In this document: positions 8,614 through 17,004 of the stretch, piece by piece
Position numbering within the stretch: position 1 is the first letter of the stretch
Layout: each line of letters opens with the position of its first letter
DNA from: Streptosporangium brasiliense
GTDB taxonomy: Bacteria > Actinomycetota > Actinomycetes > Streptosporangiales > Streptosporangiaceae
DNA length: 64,000 nt
Assembly: GCF_030811595.1 (NCBI RefSeq)
Contig: NZ_JAUSRB010000002.1
Span: 6,324,001-6,388,000 of the forward strand
Reading direction: 5' to 3'
Made by a program: the position numbers and the translations under genes
Notes under the pieces: model-generated
What the model was told of the DNA's origin: nothing
What the model saw: the letters and a program-made list of their open reading frames with translations, nothing else
Databases searched by the model: none

Positions 8614-9711
8614 ATGGCCAGAGCCGGCATGCCGGAATCCGACGTGGCCATGCGCCTGCGGGCGGCCTCCGACGACGAGCTGCTCTCGATCCTGGCGGCG
8701 GCCGATGCCGCCGACATCGCGATGCGCCATCCCCTGGTCGCCGACCCGCCGCGTGCGGCCCGCCCGGCACCAGGCACGTGCGAGGTGGTGCTGCTGGGGG
8801 CGCTGGGCTGCCGGTACGGGATGCTCGCCGGCGGCGCCGGCGGCCACCTTGTCCGCACCGCGGCCACCACTGTGCTCGTCGACCCCGGCCCGGCCGCGCT
8901 GGGCCTGCTGCTGCAGCTCGCCGAGCAAGGGTTGTTCGCATGGAGCGAGTTGGACGCCGTCGCCGTCACGCATTTCCACCCCGATCACTACAGCGACCTG
9001 ATCCCGTGCCTGGAGGGCATGGCCAGCCACGCGGCCACCCCAGACCGGAAGCTCGTGCTGGTCAACCCCACGACGGCCGAGCGGTTCGCCGCGTTCTCCC
9101 CCTACCACGTGGGCCAGGACGGGATGGTGGACCTGGTCACGCTCGCGCATCCGGCGACCGACGGCCCCGGCGAGGCGTCGGTGCGGGTCGGCGACCTGGT
9201 CCTGCATGCCACCCCGGCGCTGCACCTCGAGGAACGCGGCTGCACCGGCTCGGCGATCGGCCTGATCTACGAGAGCGCGGCCGGGGCGATCTGGTATACC
9301 TCCGACACCACCCTCGCGCCGGATCTTCTTCACCAGGTGGCCGTGATCTCCCCAGCCCCTGTCCTGGTGATCGCCCACGCGGACGCCTCCAACATCGACC
9401 GGGCGCCGGGCCGCGCCGAGGCATGTCACCTGGAAACCCGCGACGTGCCCGTCATCGCCGCGGCGTTGCGGCCTCGCCAGGTGCTCATCCAGCACTATGA
9501 CGCGGCCTACTCCGGCGTCGACTACCGCATCGCCCAGGCGGTGTGGCTGCAGCGGCAGCTCGACCGCAGCGGCCTGCCCACCCGAGTGCTGCCGTCGGCC
9601 AGTGGCCTGCGCCTCGTGCTGTCCAACGGCCAGATCATCGATCACGCAATCGTGCTGGACAGCGAGGCGGCCTTCGCCGTCGCCGGCTATCTCCACACCA
9701 CCGGGAGATAA
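8614..9711 (+). CDS. MBL-fold metallo-hydrolase
   Basis: About 365 residues with the metallo-beta-lactamase fold: VVLLGALGCRYGMLAGGAGG, TTVLVDPGP, the metal motif AVTHFHPDHYSD (HxHxDH), LHATPALHLEERG, IWYTSDTTLAPDLL and the C-terminal QVLIQHYDAAYSG providing the last ligands. A dinuclear zinc hydrolase of the beta-lactamase superfamily is well supported, the substrate is not; closest style is the ribonuclease Z/YycJ-like group. ATG at 8614 is preferred because of GGGGGA just upstream; a GTG at 8578 would add 12 residues. A PhzF remnant follows directly. Confidence 0.8.
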   Translation: MARAGMPESDVAMRLRAASDDELLSILAAADAADIAMRHPLVADPPRAARPAPGTCEVVLLGALGCRYGMLAGGAGGHLVRTAATTVLVDPGPAALGLLLQLAEQGLFAWSELDAVAVTHFHPDHYSDLIPCLEGMASHAATPDRKLVLVNPTTAERFAAFSPYHVGQDGMVDLVTLAHPATDGPGEASVRVGDLVLHATPALHLEERGCTGSAIGLIYESAAGAIWYTSDTTLAPDLLHQVAVISPAPVLVIAHADASNIDRAPGRAEACHLETRDVPVIAAALRPRQVLIQHYDAAYSGVDYRIAQAVWLQRQLDRSGLPTRVLPSASGLRLVLSNGQIIDHAIVLDSEAAFAVAGYLHTTGR

Positions 9712-9719
9712 GCCCTGGG

Positions 9720-10056
9720 GACCCGCGCGGCTCTTCAGGTCGTCGGCCCCCGGATCAGGAGCGACGCTCGGAATCGGCCGGTCCGACATCGTGGACGTCG
9801 CGTGGGCCGACAACGGGCCCGGCTGGGTGGGGGTGCTGCTCGCAGACGCCGAGGCGGTGCTCACCCTCAAGCCCGGGTACCTCGACCCCGATACCGGTGT
9901 GGCCGGGCCGTACCCGGCGGGGTCGCCGTCCGCGTTCGAGGCCCGGACATTCATCCCGTTCGGCAGGGCCACGCTGGAGGACCTGGTGACGGGAAGCTTC
10001 AACGCCGCCCTGGCCCAGTGGCTGCTGGGTACCGGCCGTGCCATCGTTCCCTTCCA
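9720..10056 (+). pseudogene. PhzF-family isomerase fragment
   Basis: The frame contains SDIVDVAWADNGPGWVGVLL, AEAVLTLKPGYLDPDTGV, SPSAFEARTFIPFG and EDLVTGSFNAALAQWLLGTG, the order found in the middle of PhzF-like proteins (EDPVTGS motif, here EDLVTGS). The N-terminal half including the catalytic glutamate and the C-terminal end are missing; similarity stops near 10056. It is a decayed gene piece, not expected to be functional. Confidence 0.75.
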
Positions 10057-10141
10057 TCGTCATCGGTGCCGCCCATCGCCCGGACCAGGGAGAAGTGCGG
10101 CGCCGGGTGAGCGGCCTCCAACTCGCAGGCGTAGATGTCGG

Positions 10142-10213
10142 CGCGGCCGAGGGCTCCTCGGGGAAGCGGCCATAGCGGGCGATCTGCTCATCAGAGAGAA
10201 ATTCGAAAGGCAT
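10142..10213 (-). pseudogene. Tn3-family transposase N-terminal scrap
   Basis: An ATG at 10213 begins MPFEFLSDEQIARYGRF followed by EEPS, the usual first residues of DUF4158-type Tn3 transposases. Similarity lasts only about 24 codons. It is a transposon footprint in the debris between the PhzF remnant and the next broken gene. Confidence 0.6.
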
Positions 10214-10321
10214 GGCCCAGGAACGTAGGGCCCGAGACCTGCCCAAACGGGGGCCGTCACCGAATCGGTACGAAGATCAACTCTCTACCGCTAATTTCTG
10301 CACTCAGCCTCCTCGAAGGCC

Positions 10322-10638
10322 ATGTACGAGTCGGATTTCATCACCGGCATGCTCGACGCGCGCGTGGCCGAGTGGATCGTCCTCACCAGCCCCGCCATGG
10401 CCGAGTTCATCGTCGACATGCTGGGCCAGGCAGCCGACGACATGGAAGACCACGGCGCGTTCGAGCGGTACGCCGGCACCGCCCTCACCGCCGCCGCGTC
10501 GTGGCCGACGACCGTGACCGGATCCGCCACGGCTGGACCGCCGCTCTCGCCATGGCCCGCCGGATCAACGAGGCCCTCTCGGGCTGCGAGGACACCGACC
10601 AGCGGCTCAGCGCTCGGCCGGAGAGCACGGGCCTGTGA
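10322..10638 (+). pseudogene. Hypothetical gene, probably frameshifted
   Basis: From ATG 10322 the frame reads MYESDFITGMLDARVAEW, MAEFIVDMLGQAADDMEDH, FERYAGTALTAA, then turns low-complexity; at about 10495 the neighbouring frame continues protein-like (VVADDRDRIRHGWTAALAMA, RRINEALSGCEDTDQRL) to a stop at 10638. A one- or two-base indel would rejoin them into a roughly 104-residue helical protein. Family not recognised. Confidence 0.4.
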
Positions 10639-10673
10639 CTGGTCCCAACCTCCCTGACGGCTTCCTCCTCCTC

Positions 10674-10809
10674 GGGGTCCCGGTAGTAATGGCGCAGGAA
10701 ACAACGGATATGCAGGTCAGCGGCCCGTCTTCCAAGCTGTACTCGAAGGTCCTAAGGAGGCTCTGACCTGCATATCCGTTGAAAATTTCGCCGAAACTAC
10801 CGAGACCCC
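10674..10809. repeat. MITE-like element B, copy 1 (136 bp)
   Basis: Bases 10674-10720 and 10763-10809 are imperfect 47-base inverted repeats: outer GGGGTCNCGGTAGT and inner CAACGGATATGCAGGTCAG match exactly, with a diverged stretch between. The same outer sequence recurs at 13601-13798 and 32981-33017. It contains no gene. Confidence 0.75.
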
Positions 10810-10828
10810 GTACGTGAACCCGCAGTGA

Positions 10829-13105
10829 TCAGGTGCCTCCTCCGACCGGGGTGTTCATGTCCGCCTGGATCTGTTCGGCGGTCAGGGGCGTGGTGTAGAT
10901 GCGGACATCGTCGATCAGTCCCTTGAAGGACCTGTCGCCGAGGTGGGAGCGGCCGAGGTATATCGGGTTGGTCTCCGGTTTGATCGGATCGTAGGTGGGC
11001 TCGTAGTCCTTGGGTACCAAGACCCCGTTCACGTACAGGCGTATCTTGCCGCCGCCGAAGGTGGCCGCGAGATGGGTCCACGTGTTTACCGGCAGCACGC
11101 TCGTGTGCGAGACGCCGTAACTGTCGATCACGATGTAGGGACCGGACGGCGGCTCGTTCCAGTTGGCGAAAGTCGAGTACAGGGTGAATGCGTGTTGCCC
11201 CCACCGCTGCCCGGACCCCTTGGACGCCAACACGTGGGACCCGGTGATCTCCGTCGGGTAGACCCACGCCTCCACGGTCATGGCCGTGTCCAGGTGCAGC
11301 GACGGGGAGTAGGGCACCATGACCTCACTGGTGGTCGAGATGAACGCGAGCGCCCTGCCGTGCTTGCCGTCGGCTGAGGTGGTGGCGGTGGCCGTGCCGT
11401 TGTTGCCGTTGCCGGACGCGTCGGTGACGGTGACGCCGCCGTCTTCCATGCCGTACGCGGCGACGAGGCAGTCGGCGGGCGGGCACTCCGTCACGTCGGC
11501 GGCGGCACTGGCGGACAGTTCACCGGGCTGGTGGGCGGTATCCAGAGCGCGTACACGGTAGTAGTAGCGGCCCGCGGACAGTCCTGTGTCCACGACGGAC
11601 CGCGTGGTGACCTTGCCGACCAGGACCGAAGCGGTGCTGCCCGCCGAAAAGTTCCAGAAGGTGGATCGCCAGACCTCGTACGCGGTTACCGCGTCGTCGT
11701 CCGAGGCTGCCGTCCAGGAGATCTCCGCGCGGCCTGCCCCCGCCTGCACGGTGGCCTCCGGAGCAGTGGGCGGGAGATCGGGAATCCTCGCCGACGCCTC
11801 GTTGGACGGGGGCCCGACCTGGCCGGCGTAGTCCACGGCGATGACCCGGTAGTAGTAAACCCCGTCCTCCAGGTAGTAGTCGCTGTAGAGCGTGGTGGTG
11901 ATGTTGGCGATCCGGGTCTGGTCATTGGGCGTGAAGCCAGGCGTTGTCGACCGGTGGAGCTGGTAGTGGCTGACACCGTGAACGCCTTCGGCTTTGACGA
12001 AGCTCAGCTCGGCTCCGTCGAGTCTGCCGCCTGCGGTGAGCGGGCCGGGCGCCGACGGCGGATCTCCGGGCGTCGTGATCGTCGCGGTGGCCTGGTTCGA
12101 AGGCGCGCTGGCCTGCGTGGCGGTGTCCAGCGCGACGACGCGGTAGTAGTACACGCCCGACGGCTGGCCCACATCGGAGTAGAGCGTGGAACCCGCAGAG
12201 GTGGTGGCGCCGATCCAGGTGCTGGAAGAGGGGGTGAAGCCAGAGATCGTCGAGCGGTGGACCTCGTACCCCCGCACACCGTAGTCATCGCTCGAGGCCT
12301 TCCACCGGAGCCCCACGTCGGCGTACGTGGTCGAGACGGTCAGGTCCGTGGGAGCCGACGGTGGGCTGTCGGTCGCCGTGATCGGATTGGCCATGTCGAG
12401 CTGGATCTGGGCAGTGGTCCTGGCCACGTTGTAGATCCGCACTTCGTCGATGGAGCCCTTGAAGTACTCACCCCAGACGGGATGACCGCCGATCAGCAGC
12501 GCCCCGTCGTTTGACTGGATGGTCCCGGTGACCGCGGTCCGCCGCGACAGAAAGCCGTCGATGTATATCCGCAGCCACTGCCCGTCATAGGTCGCGGCGA
12601 GGTGGTGCCAGCCGTAGACGGGGAGGCTACGGCTGGCGCGTAGCTTCCGGAGGCTAAGGGTGTTCACGTACGCCGTGGGTATCCCCTCGTCCTGCGATCT
12701 CAGGCCGTCGCTCTCGGTCAGCGCGTACTCTGGCTCCTCGCCGAGGCCCTTCGCGATGACGGGTCGTCGGCCATCGGCGGTGGCGGGATTCACCCATGCC
12801 TCCAGCGTCATCGCCGACGACAGTCGCAGGCTCGCCGAGCTGTTCACCGTCACCAGGCCCGACAGGCCATCGAACGACAGAGCCTTACCGAACTTGCCAT
12901 CCACCCAGGTGGTGGCGGTGGCCGTGCCGTTGTTGCCGTTTCCGGATGCGTCGCCGATCGCGGAGCCGCTGCCCTCGTTCATGCCGAACGCGGCCACCAG
13001 GCCGGGCTCGGGGACGGATGCGCTTGCCGCACCGGGTGTGATAAGGAGAGCGCTGAGAGTAAAGAGGCTGCTCAGCACAGCGAGAGCATGACGGAACCTG
13101 TTCAC
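10829..13105 (-). CDS. Exported LamG-Fn3(x3)-LamG protein
   Basis: The 758-residue protein has a signal peptide (LSSLFTLSALLITPGAASAS), a LamG/concanavalin-like domain at about 30-240 (DASGNGNNGTATATTW, AMTLEAWVNP, WHHLAATYDGQWLRIYIDG, GSIDEVRIYN), three fibronectin type III domains at about 250-535 (each with YYYRV and DTATQASAPSN-like ends), and a second LamG domain at about 540-755 ending LTAEQIQADMNT. Such proteins bind carbohydrates or cell-surface material outside the cell; no catalytic domain is present, so it is an adhesin or a carbohydrate-binding accessory protein. Start is GTG at 13105 with GGGG upstream. The two LamG domains share DASGNGNNGTATATT, pointing to internal duplication. 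Confidence 0.85.
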   Translation of the reverse strand: MNRFRHALAVLSSLFTLSALLITPGAASASVPEPGLVAAFGMNEGSGSAIGDASGNGNNGTATATTWVDGKFGKALSFDGLSGLVTVNSSASLRLSSAMTLEAWVNPATADGRRPVIAKGLGEEPEYALTESDGLRSQDEGIPTAYVNTLSLRKLRASRSLPVYGWHHLAATYDGQWLRIYIDGFLSRRTAVTGTIQSNDGALLIGGHPVWGEYFKGSIDEVRIYNVARTTAQIQLDMANPITATDSPPSAPTDLTVSTTYADVGLRWKASSDDYGVRGYEVHRSTISGFTPSSSTWIGATTSAGSTLYSDVGQPSGVYYYRVVALDTATQASAPSNQATATITTPGDPPSAPGPLTAGGRLDGAELSFVKAEGVHGVSHYQLHRSTTPGFTPNDQTRIANITTTLYSDYYLEDGVYYYRVIAVDYAGQVGPPSNEASARIPDLPPTAPEATVQAGAGRAEISWTAASDDDAVTAYEVWRSTFWNFSAGSTASVLVGKVTTRSVVDTGLSAGRYYYRVRALDTAHQPGELSASAAADVTECPPADCLVAAYGMEDGGVTVTDASGNGNNGTATATTSADGKHGRALAFISTTSEVMVPYSPSLHLDTAMTVEAWVYPTEITGSHVLASKGSGQRWGQHAFTLYSTFANWNEPPSGPYIVIDSYGVSHTSVLPVNTWTHLAATFGGGKIRLYVNGVLVPKDYEPTYDPIKPETNPIYLGRSHLGDRSFKGLIDDVRIYTTPLTAEQIQADMNTPVGGGT

Positions 13106-13205
13106 ATGTGCCCCCGTAGGCAGAGAAGAACTGAAGCCCGTGGCGGCGATCCACCCCGTTGATCACCGAACTCGAATTGGATTATTTCTCCCGAAGTTCT
13201 CCGTG

Positions 13206-13297
13206 TCACGATGCTTCGCAGAGATTTATTTTGTCTAGTCCCGATTGATACTCGACGCGTTGAGTATCAATCGGGACTAGAACGACAGCATCGTGAT
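13206..13297. repeat. 92-base palindrome upstream of the LamG gene
   Basis: A perfect 20-base stem (TCTAGTCCCGATTGATACTC at 13234-13253 against 13262-13281, 8-base loop) sits inside a second pair, TCACGATGCT (13206-13215) and AGCATCGTGA (13288-13297). The stem contains no gene and lies between two minus-strand genes. It may be a transcription terminator for the 50-residue gene, a pair of abutting insertion-sequence ends, or a large operator. Confidence 0.7.
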
Positions 13298-13300
13298 GGC

Positions 13301-13453
13301 TCAGGAGTTGGCCTCCTCATGCGCCTCGGCCAGCCGGTTGACTGCTGCGGCGAGCGCGAGAATCGCGAGCACCTTCGCTGTCTCGGGGTTGTCGTTCGGG
13401 ACTGACAGTGCGCTGTTCTCAAGGCGGTGGTGGTCGAACTGGGCCGCGCCCAT
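13301..13453 (-). CDS. Small protein (50 aa) of unknown function
   Basis: A 50-codon gene, MGAAQFDHHRLENSALSVP then DNPETAKVLAILALAAAVNR, ending HEEANS. The ATG at 13453 is preferred over the ATG at 13459 because a GAGGAG site lies six bases upstream of it and directly abuts the other. The second half is a hydrophobic-amphipathic helix flanked by acidic residues. It could be a small regulatory or exported peptide; no family is recognised. A 92-base palindrome follows its stop at once. Confidence 0.5.
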   Translation of the reverse strand: MGAAQFDHHRLENSALSVPNDNPETAKVLAILALAAAVNRLAEAHEEANS

Positions 13454-13600
13454 TGGCATCTCCTCTGTTCGGGGGATCGCCGAAAGGTTGCCCCTTGAAG
13501 TCTTCCGGCAACCGGGCCGCCTCCTCGGCGTGCTCCTGGTCCTCGTCGACGAACGGCCCGGATTGGGGGGGCAGACCAAGTAAGCCAGAAAGGGCTAATA

Positions 13601-13798
13601 GGGGTCCCGGTAGTAATCGCGGAAAATCCAACGGATATGCCTCTGAACTGCTCTGATGCAAGAGCGTTGCAGAGCTGGTGCGCCAGTTGGCGGGCGCCGC
13701 GCATCGGGCCGAGGATGCCGCTGATCTTGCCTGGATGCTCTACGTCGACGCTGGTCAGCGATATCCGTTGGATTTTCCGCCATTACTACCGGGACCCC
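13601..13798. repeat. MITE-like element B, copy 2 (198 bp)
   Basis: Terminal inverted repeats at 13601-13638 and 13761-13798 match at 37 of 38 bases (GGGGTCCCGGTAGTAAT, then GGAAAATCCAACGGATAT). It is inserted at the 5' side of a phosphotransferase gene, whose sequence resumes at 13799. Its interior encodes nothing convincing. Confidence 0.8.
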
Positions 13799-14313
13799 AG
13801 GCGCGTGGCGGACTGCTGCACGGCTGGGCGGAGTTGCTGCGCTGCGGCGCCGCGGACGATCCCGCCGCCGGCCTTGGCCCGTGGGAACGGGATCGGCTGG
13901 GCATGCCGGCCGACCTCGAACGCGTGTGGGTTGCCTGCACGGCCGGGCCCTCGCTGGTCCACGGCGACATTCGGCCGGACGACCTGCTCATCCGCGACAG
14001 CGATGACGCGCTGATGGTCGTTGACTGGGCGCAGCCGTCGATCGGCGCCGCATGGCAGGACGTCGTGGACCTGATCCCGCACATGATCATGGCCGGGCAC
14101 GCGCCGCTCGATGCGGAGAAAACACTCGGCGGTGTGCCCGCGTGGCACGACCTGCCCGGCCTCGTGGTCACCAGCTACGCCGCCGCGTACGCCGGGTACT
14201 GGACGCGGGCGAGCAAGCTGTCTCCGCCGCCGGGTGTGCCGCACTTGCGCGCCTACCAGGCACGCGCCGCGCTGGCCGCGCTCGCCTGGACCCGGGCCCG
14301 GCTGGCCGCCTAG
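13799..14313 (+). pseudogene. Aminoglycoside/choline-kinase-like phosphotransferase, 5'-truncated by a MITE-like element
   Basis: The readable part shows the phosphotransferase catalytic core: SLVHGDIRPDDLLIRD (Brenner-type HGDxxxxN motif, but the final Asn is Asp) and LMVVDWAQPSIGAAWQDVVDL (metal-binding DW). The N-lobe with the ATP-binding lysine is missing, because element B copy 2 ends at 13798 immediately before the first codons. Such proteins phosphorylate small hydroxyl-bearing molecules. With the N-lobe lost and the metal-coordinating Asn changed, activity is unlikely. In-frame start codons exist only inside the repeat. Confidence 0.7.
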
Positions 14314-14512
14314 GTCGCCACCGTGAAGGGGGTGCCGCTTCCACTTCCTGCGCAAGGAAGGAAAGCTCCGGCTGCGCGCCGACGACCTGGCGGTCGGTTG
14401 GGTCGGCGGCATCTACGAGCCGGAGAGCGACGCCTTCGGCGGCCTTGAAGGGGGGCAGACTAAGTACGGGAGAAAGAGGCAACGGCGGCGGGCATATCGG
14501 ACAGAACCTTCA

Positions 14513-14695
14513 TTCTGTCCGGTTCTTGGGACGCCGTCCGACCAGGTCAGCGCAGTGTGGGCGCTGTGGGAGCCAATCCGGCCCCACACCGGGCGCCGCC
14601 ATCCACAGCCGAAACCCCGGCTTCCGCTCCCACCGCCTGACGTGCGGTCTCCAGCGGGCGCGGCCCGTTTCCGCCGTATTCCGGTGGCACCCCTG
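14513..14695 (+). repeat. Left direct repeat flanking the pentapeptide-repeat gene
   Basis: This segment recurs in the same orientation at 16072-16316 (shared blocks TTCTGTCCGGTTCT, AGGTCAGCGCAGTG, CCATCCACAGCCGAAACCCC, CGGCCCGTTTCCGCCGTATT). The hairpin CGGACAGAA/TTCTGTCCG at 14498-14521 marks its start. Confidence 0.75.
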
Positions 14696-14757
14696 TCTGA
14701 TTCGCGGCGATAACGATCATGTAGCGTCCGGCCGGATGCGGGCCGCGGGCGGCTGGA

Positions 14758-16017
14758 ATGGAGGGCATGCCGTTACTGCCGCGTCGCCTTTCCTCCCGAG
14801 TTGATGTGCCGGTTGTCGCGGCGGAGGTGGTTCCGCCGCGGTTGCGTACTCCCCGGCCGGCGGCGTGGTGGATCGTGCCGGTCACGTTGCTGGTGGGTGG
14901 GGTGGTCGGTGGGCTGGCCTGGCTGCTGCTGGGGGCCGGGTGGAGCGCGGCCGAGGCCACCGCCCGTCAGGGTGCGATCCAGACCGCGCTGGCGGCCGGT
15001 GCCGGGGTCGGCGCGGCGGTCACGCTGATGCCGGCCTTCCGCCGGCAGCGTCACCAGGAGCACGCCGCGCACGTCACCGCCTACCTCGCCGAACGCAACG
15101 CCCAGCTGACCGAGCAGGTGGCCGACAACACCAAGCACGACGCCACCGAGCGCCGGGTCACCGAGCTGTACACCAAGGCCGTCGAGCAACTCGGCAGCGA
15201 CAAGGCCGCCGTCCGGCTGGGCGGCTTGTACGCGCTGGAACGCCTGGCCCAGGACAACCCCGGCCACCGCCAGACCATCGTCAACGTCATCTGCGCCTAC
15301 CTACGGATGCCATACACCCTGCCCCCGAGACTCGATGAGGCCGCCGACCGGGCCGAGGCCCTGCGCGCCGCCCGGCGCCGCCACCACGCCCTACGCGCCG
15401 CCGCGCGCGGACGCACCACACCCCCACCCGGCCCGACCGGCGCCGGCACGAGTCAGGACGCCGAAGGCGAACGCCAGGTCCGCCTCACCGCCCAACGCAT
15501 CCTCACCGACCACCTGCGCGACGAACGCCCCGCAGACCAGCGCTCCACCCTCCCGGCCGCACCGACCTTCTGGGAGAGGATGCGCCTGGACCTGACCGGC
15601 GCCACCCTCATCGGCTTCAACCTGACCGGCGGCCACGTCACCGACGCCGGGTTCGGCGGGGTGACCTTCATTGGGAGTGCCCTGTTCGGCGGGGCGACCT
15701 TCACCGGGGGCACCCTGTTCGGCGGGGCGACCTTCACCGGGGACACCTGGTTCGGCGGGGCGACCTTCACCGGGGACACCTGGTTCAGCGGGGCGACCTT
15801 CACCGATGATGCCGGGTTCGGCGGGGCGACCTTCACCGGGGACACCATGTTCGACGAGGCGACCTTCACCAAGACTCCCTCGCTGGGCGAGGCGGTGGCG
15901 GTCGATCCCGCGGCCGCTCATGTGTGGCCGGACGGGTGGCGGCTGGAGGTGACGCCGGATGGGCGCGGCCGCTTGATTCGAGAGGAAGCAATCGGCGGCC
16001 CCGCCGAGGATGCCTGA
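14758..16017 (+). CDS. Membrane-anchored pentapeptide-repeat protein
   Basis: The 419-residue protein has two membrane segments near the N-terminus (WWIVPVTLLVGGVVGGLAWL and AIQTALAAGAGVGAAVTLM), a conserved cytoplasmic stretch (DNTKHDATERRVTELYTKAV, RLGGLYALERLAQDNPGH, IVNVICAYLRMP) common to actinobacterial proteins of this type, a variable Arg/Pro-rich linker, and from about residue 285 a pentapeptide-repeat solenoid (LDLTGATLIGFNL then repeats of the pattern FGGATFTGDT). The repeats are encoded by nearly identical 30-base units at 15651-15870, a sign of recent expansion. Pentapeptide solenoids mimic DNA or scaffold proteins; the role here is unknown. The gene sits alone between long direct repeats and may move as a cassette. 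Confidence 0.8.
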   Translation: MEGMPLLPRRLSSRVDVPVVAAEVVPPRLRTPRPAAWWIVPVTLLVGGVVGGLAWLLLGAGWSAAEATARQGAIQTALAAGAGVGAAVTLMPAFRRQRHQEHAAHVTAYLAERNAQLTEQVADNTKHDATERRVTELYTKAVEQLGSDKAAVRLGGLYALERLAQDNPGHRQTIVNVICAYLRMPYTLPPRLDEAADRAEALRAARRRHHALRAAARGRTTPPPGPTGAGTSQDAEGERQVRLTAQRILTDHLRDERPADQRSTLPAAPTFWERMRLDLTGATLIGFNLTGGHVTDAGFGGVTFIGSALFGGATFTGGTLFGGATFTGDTWFGGATFTGDTWFSGATFTDDAGFGGATFTGDTMFDEATFTKTPSLGEAVAVDPAAAHVWPDGWRLEVTPDGRGRLIREEAIGGPAEDA

Positions 16018-16071
16018 CTGGAGGCGGCGCGCCGGCGGCGACCCTTGGCCGTATACCGGACAGTGCGTTGG

Positions 16072-16316
16072 TTCTGTCCGGTTCTCGGGGCGGCGCCTGC
16101 CCAGGTCAGCGCAGTGGGGCCACGATGGAAGCCAATCCGGCCCCACGCCGGGCACCGCCATCCACAGCCGAAACCCCGGCGTCCGCTCCCGCCGCCTGAC
16201 CGGACGGCGAGCCGGTCGGTTCTAGCGCCAAAATCCGGTCCGATCCTCCCCGGAGGCCTGACGTGCGGTCTCCGGCGGACGCGGCCCGTTTCCGCCGTAT
16301 TCCGGTGGCACCCCTG
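16072..16316 (+). repeat. Right direct repeat flanking the pentapeptide-repeat gene
   Basis: It is the second copy of 14513-14695, with an additional block of about 60 bases inserted at the sequence CCTGAC. Together the copies bracket a unit of about 1.6 kb holding only the pentapeptide-repeat gene. Confidence 0.75.
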
Positions 16317-16422
16317 CGAAGCCGGGCCGACCCCGCAGGTGCTTGTACACCGATCGATGTACGGGCAGGTGTCTGCAATCGGACGACGCCGAGGATCAGG
16401 AGTCTTCTCTAACGTCGTCGCC

Positions 16423-17004
16423 ATGAAGAAATTGGTTCTGGCCGGAGTCGGTGTCGGCACTGCGGCTTTCGTGATCTCGGACGTGGTCAACAGGGAAATG
16501 AGCCCCGTGGGGGAGACGATCAGCAGGTTCGTCAACACGGGTGCGGGCTGGCTGGTTCCGCTGGGGCTGGTGGCCATCGCGGTGGCCGCGGCGGCCCTGA
16601 CGGTCGCGGTGGCCCGCACCGGTACCAGCCGGGCGGGTACGTGGCTGCTCGGCCTCTGGTCGGCGGGGCTCCTCCTGGCCGCGATCTTCCCCGCCGACCC
16701 GCCCGGGCAATGGGACAACCCTTCGGTGTCGGAGTCCGTGCACGGCTTCTCCGCCTGGGTGGCCTTCGCGGCCTTCACGGCCGCCGGCGTGGTGCTCACC
16801 CGCGCATGGCCGAAGGACGCCCCGCTAACCGGTGCGACCTATGTCCTGGTGTCTGGAATGATCCTGTTTGTGGTCACTCTCGTGGACGTCATGGTCGCGC
16901 GTTCCCTGCCTCCGGTGGTGGGGCTGACGGAGCGCGTCGCCATCGCCGCCTGCCTCGGCTGGATGGCCCTGGCCGCGGTGCGCCTGCCCCGTACCGGCCG
17001 ATGA
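16423..17004 (+). CDS. DUF998 family membrane protein
   Basis: The 193-residue product has six hydrophobic segments in the DUF998 layout, with SPVGETISRFVN after the first helix, a conserved FPADPPGQ loop and SVHGFSAWVAFAAF. DUF998 proteins are multi-pass membrane proteins of unknown activity, often next to two-component genes. The ATG at 16423 begins MKKLVLAGVGVG. Its stop overlaps the ATG of the histidine kinase gene (ATGA), so the three genes to 18724 form one operon and the protein may be part of the sensing unit. Confidence 0.8.
   Translation: MKKLVLAGVGVGTAAFVISDVVNREMSPVGETISRFVNTGAGWLVPLGLVAIAVAAAALTVAVARTGTSRAGTWLLGLWSAGLLLAAIFPADPPGQWDNPSVSESVHGFSAWVAFAAFTAAGVVLTRAWPKDAPLTGATYVLVSGMILFVVTLVDVMVARSLPPVVGLTERVAIAACLGWMALAAVRLPRTGR

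Noticed and set aside
8437-10044. Long open frame of 535 codons on the minus strand opposite the MBL-fold gene
   Set aside because: It is antisense to a clear enzyme gene, rich in Arg/Gly/Pro/Asp from high-GC codons, and has no domain or ribosome-binding site.
11531-12514. Plus-strand frame of 327 codons inside the LamG-Fn3 gene
   Set aside because: It is the complement of well-defined Fn3 domains and has an Arg/Gly-biased composition typical of antisense frames.
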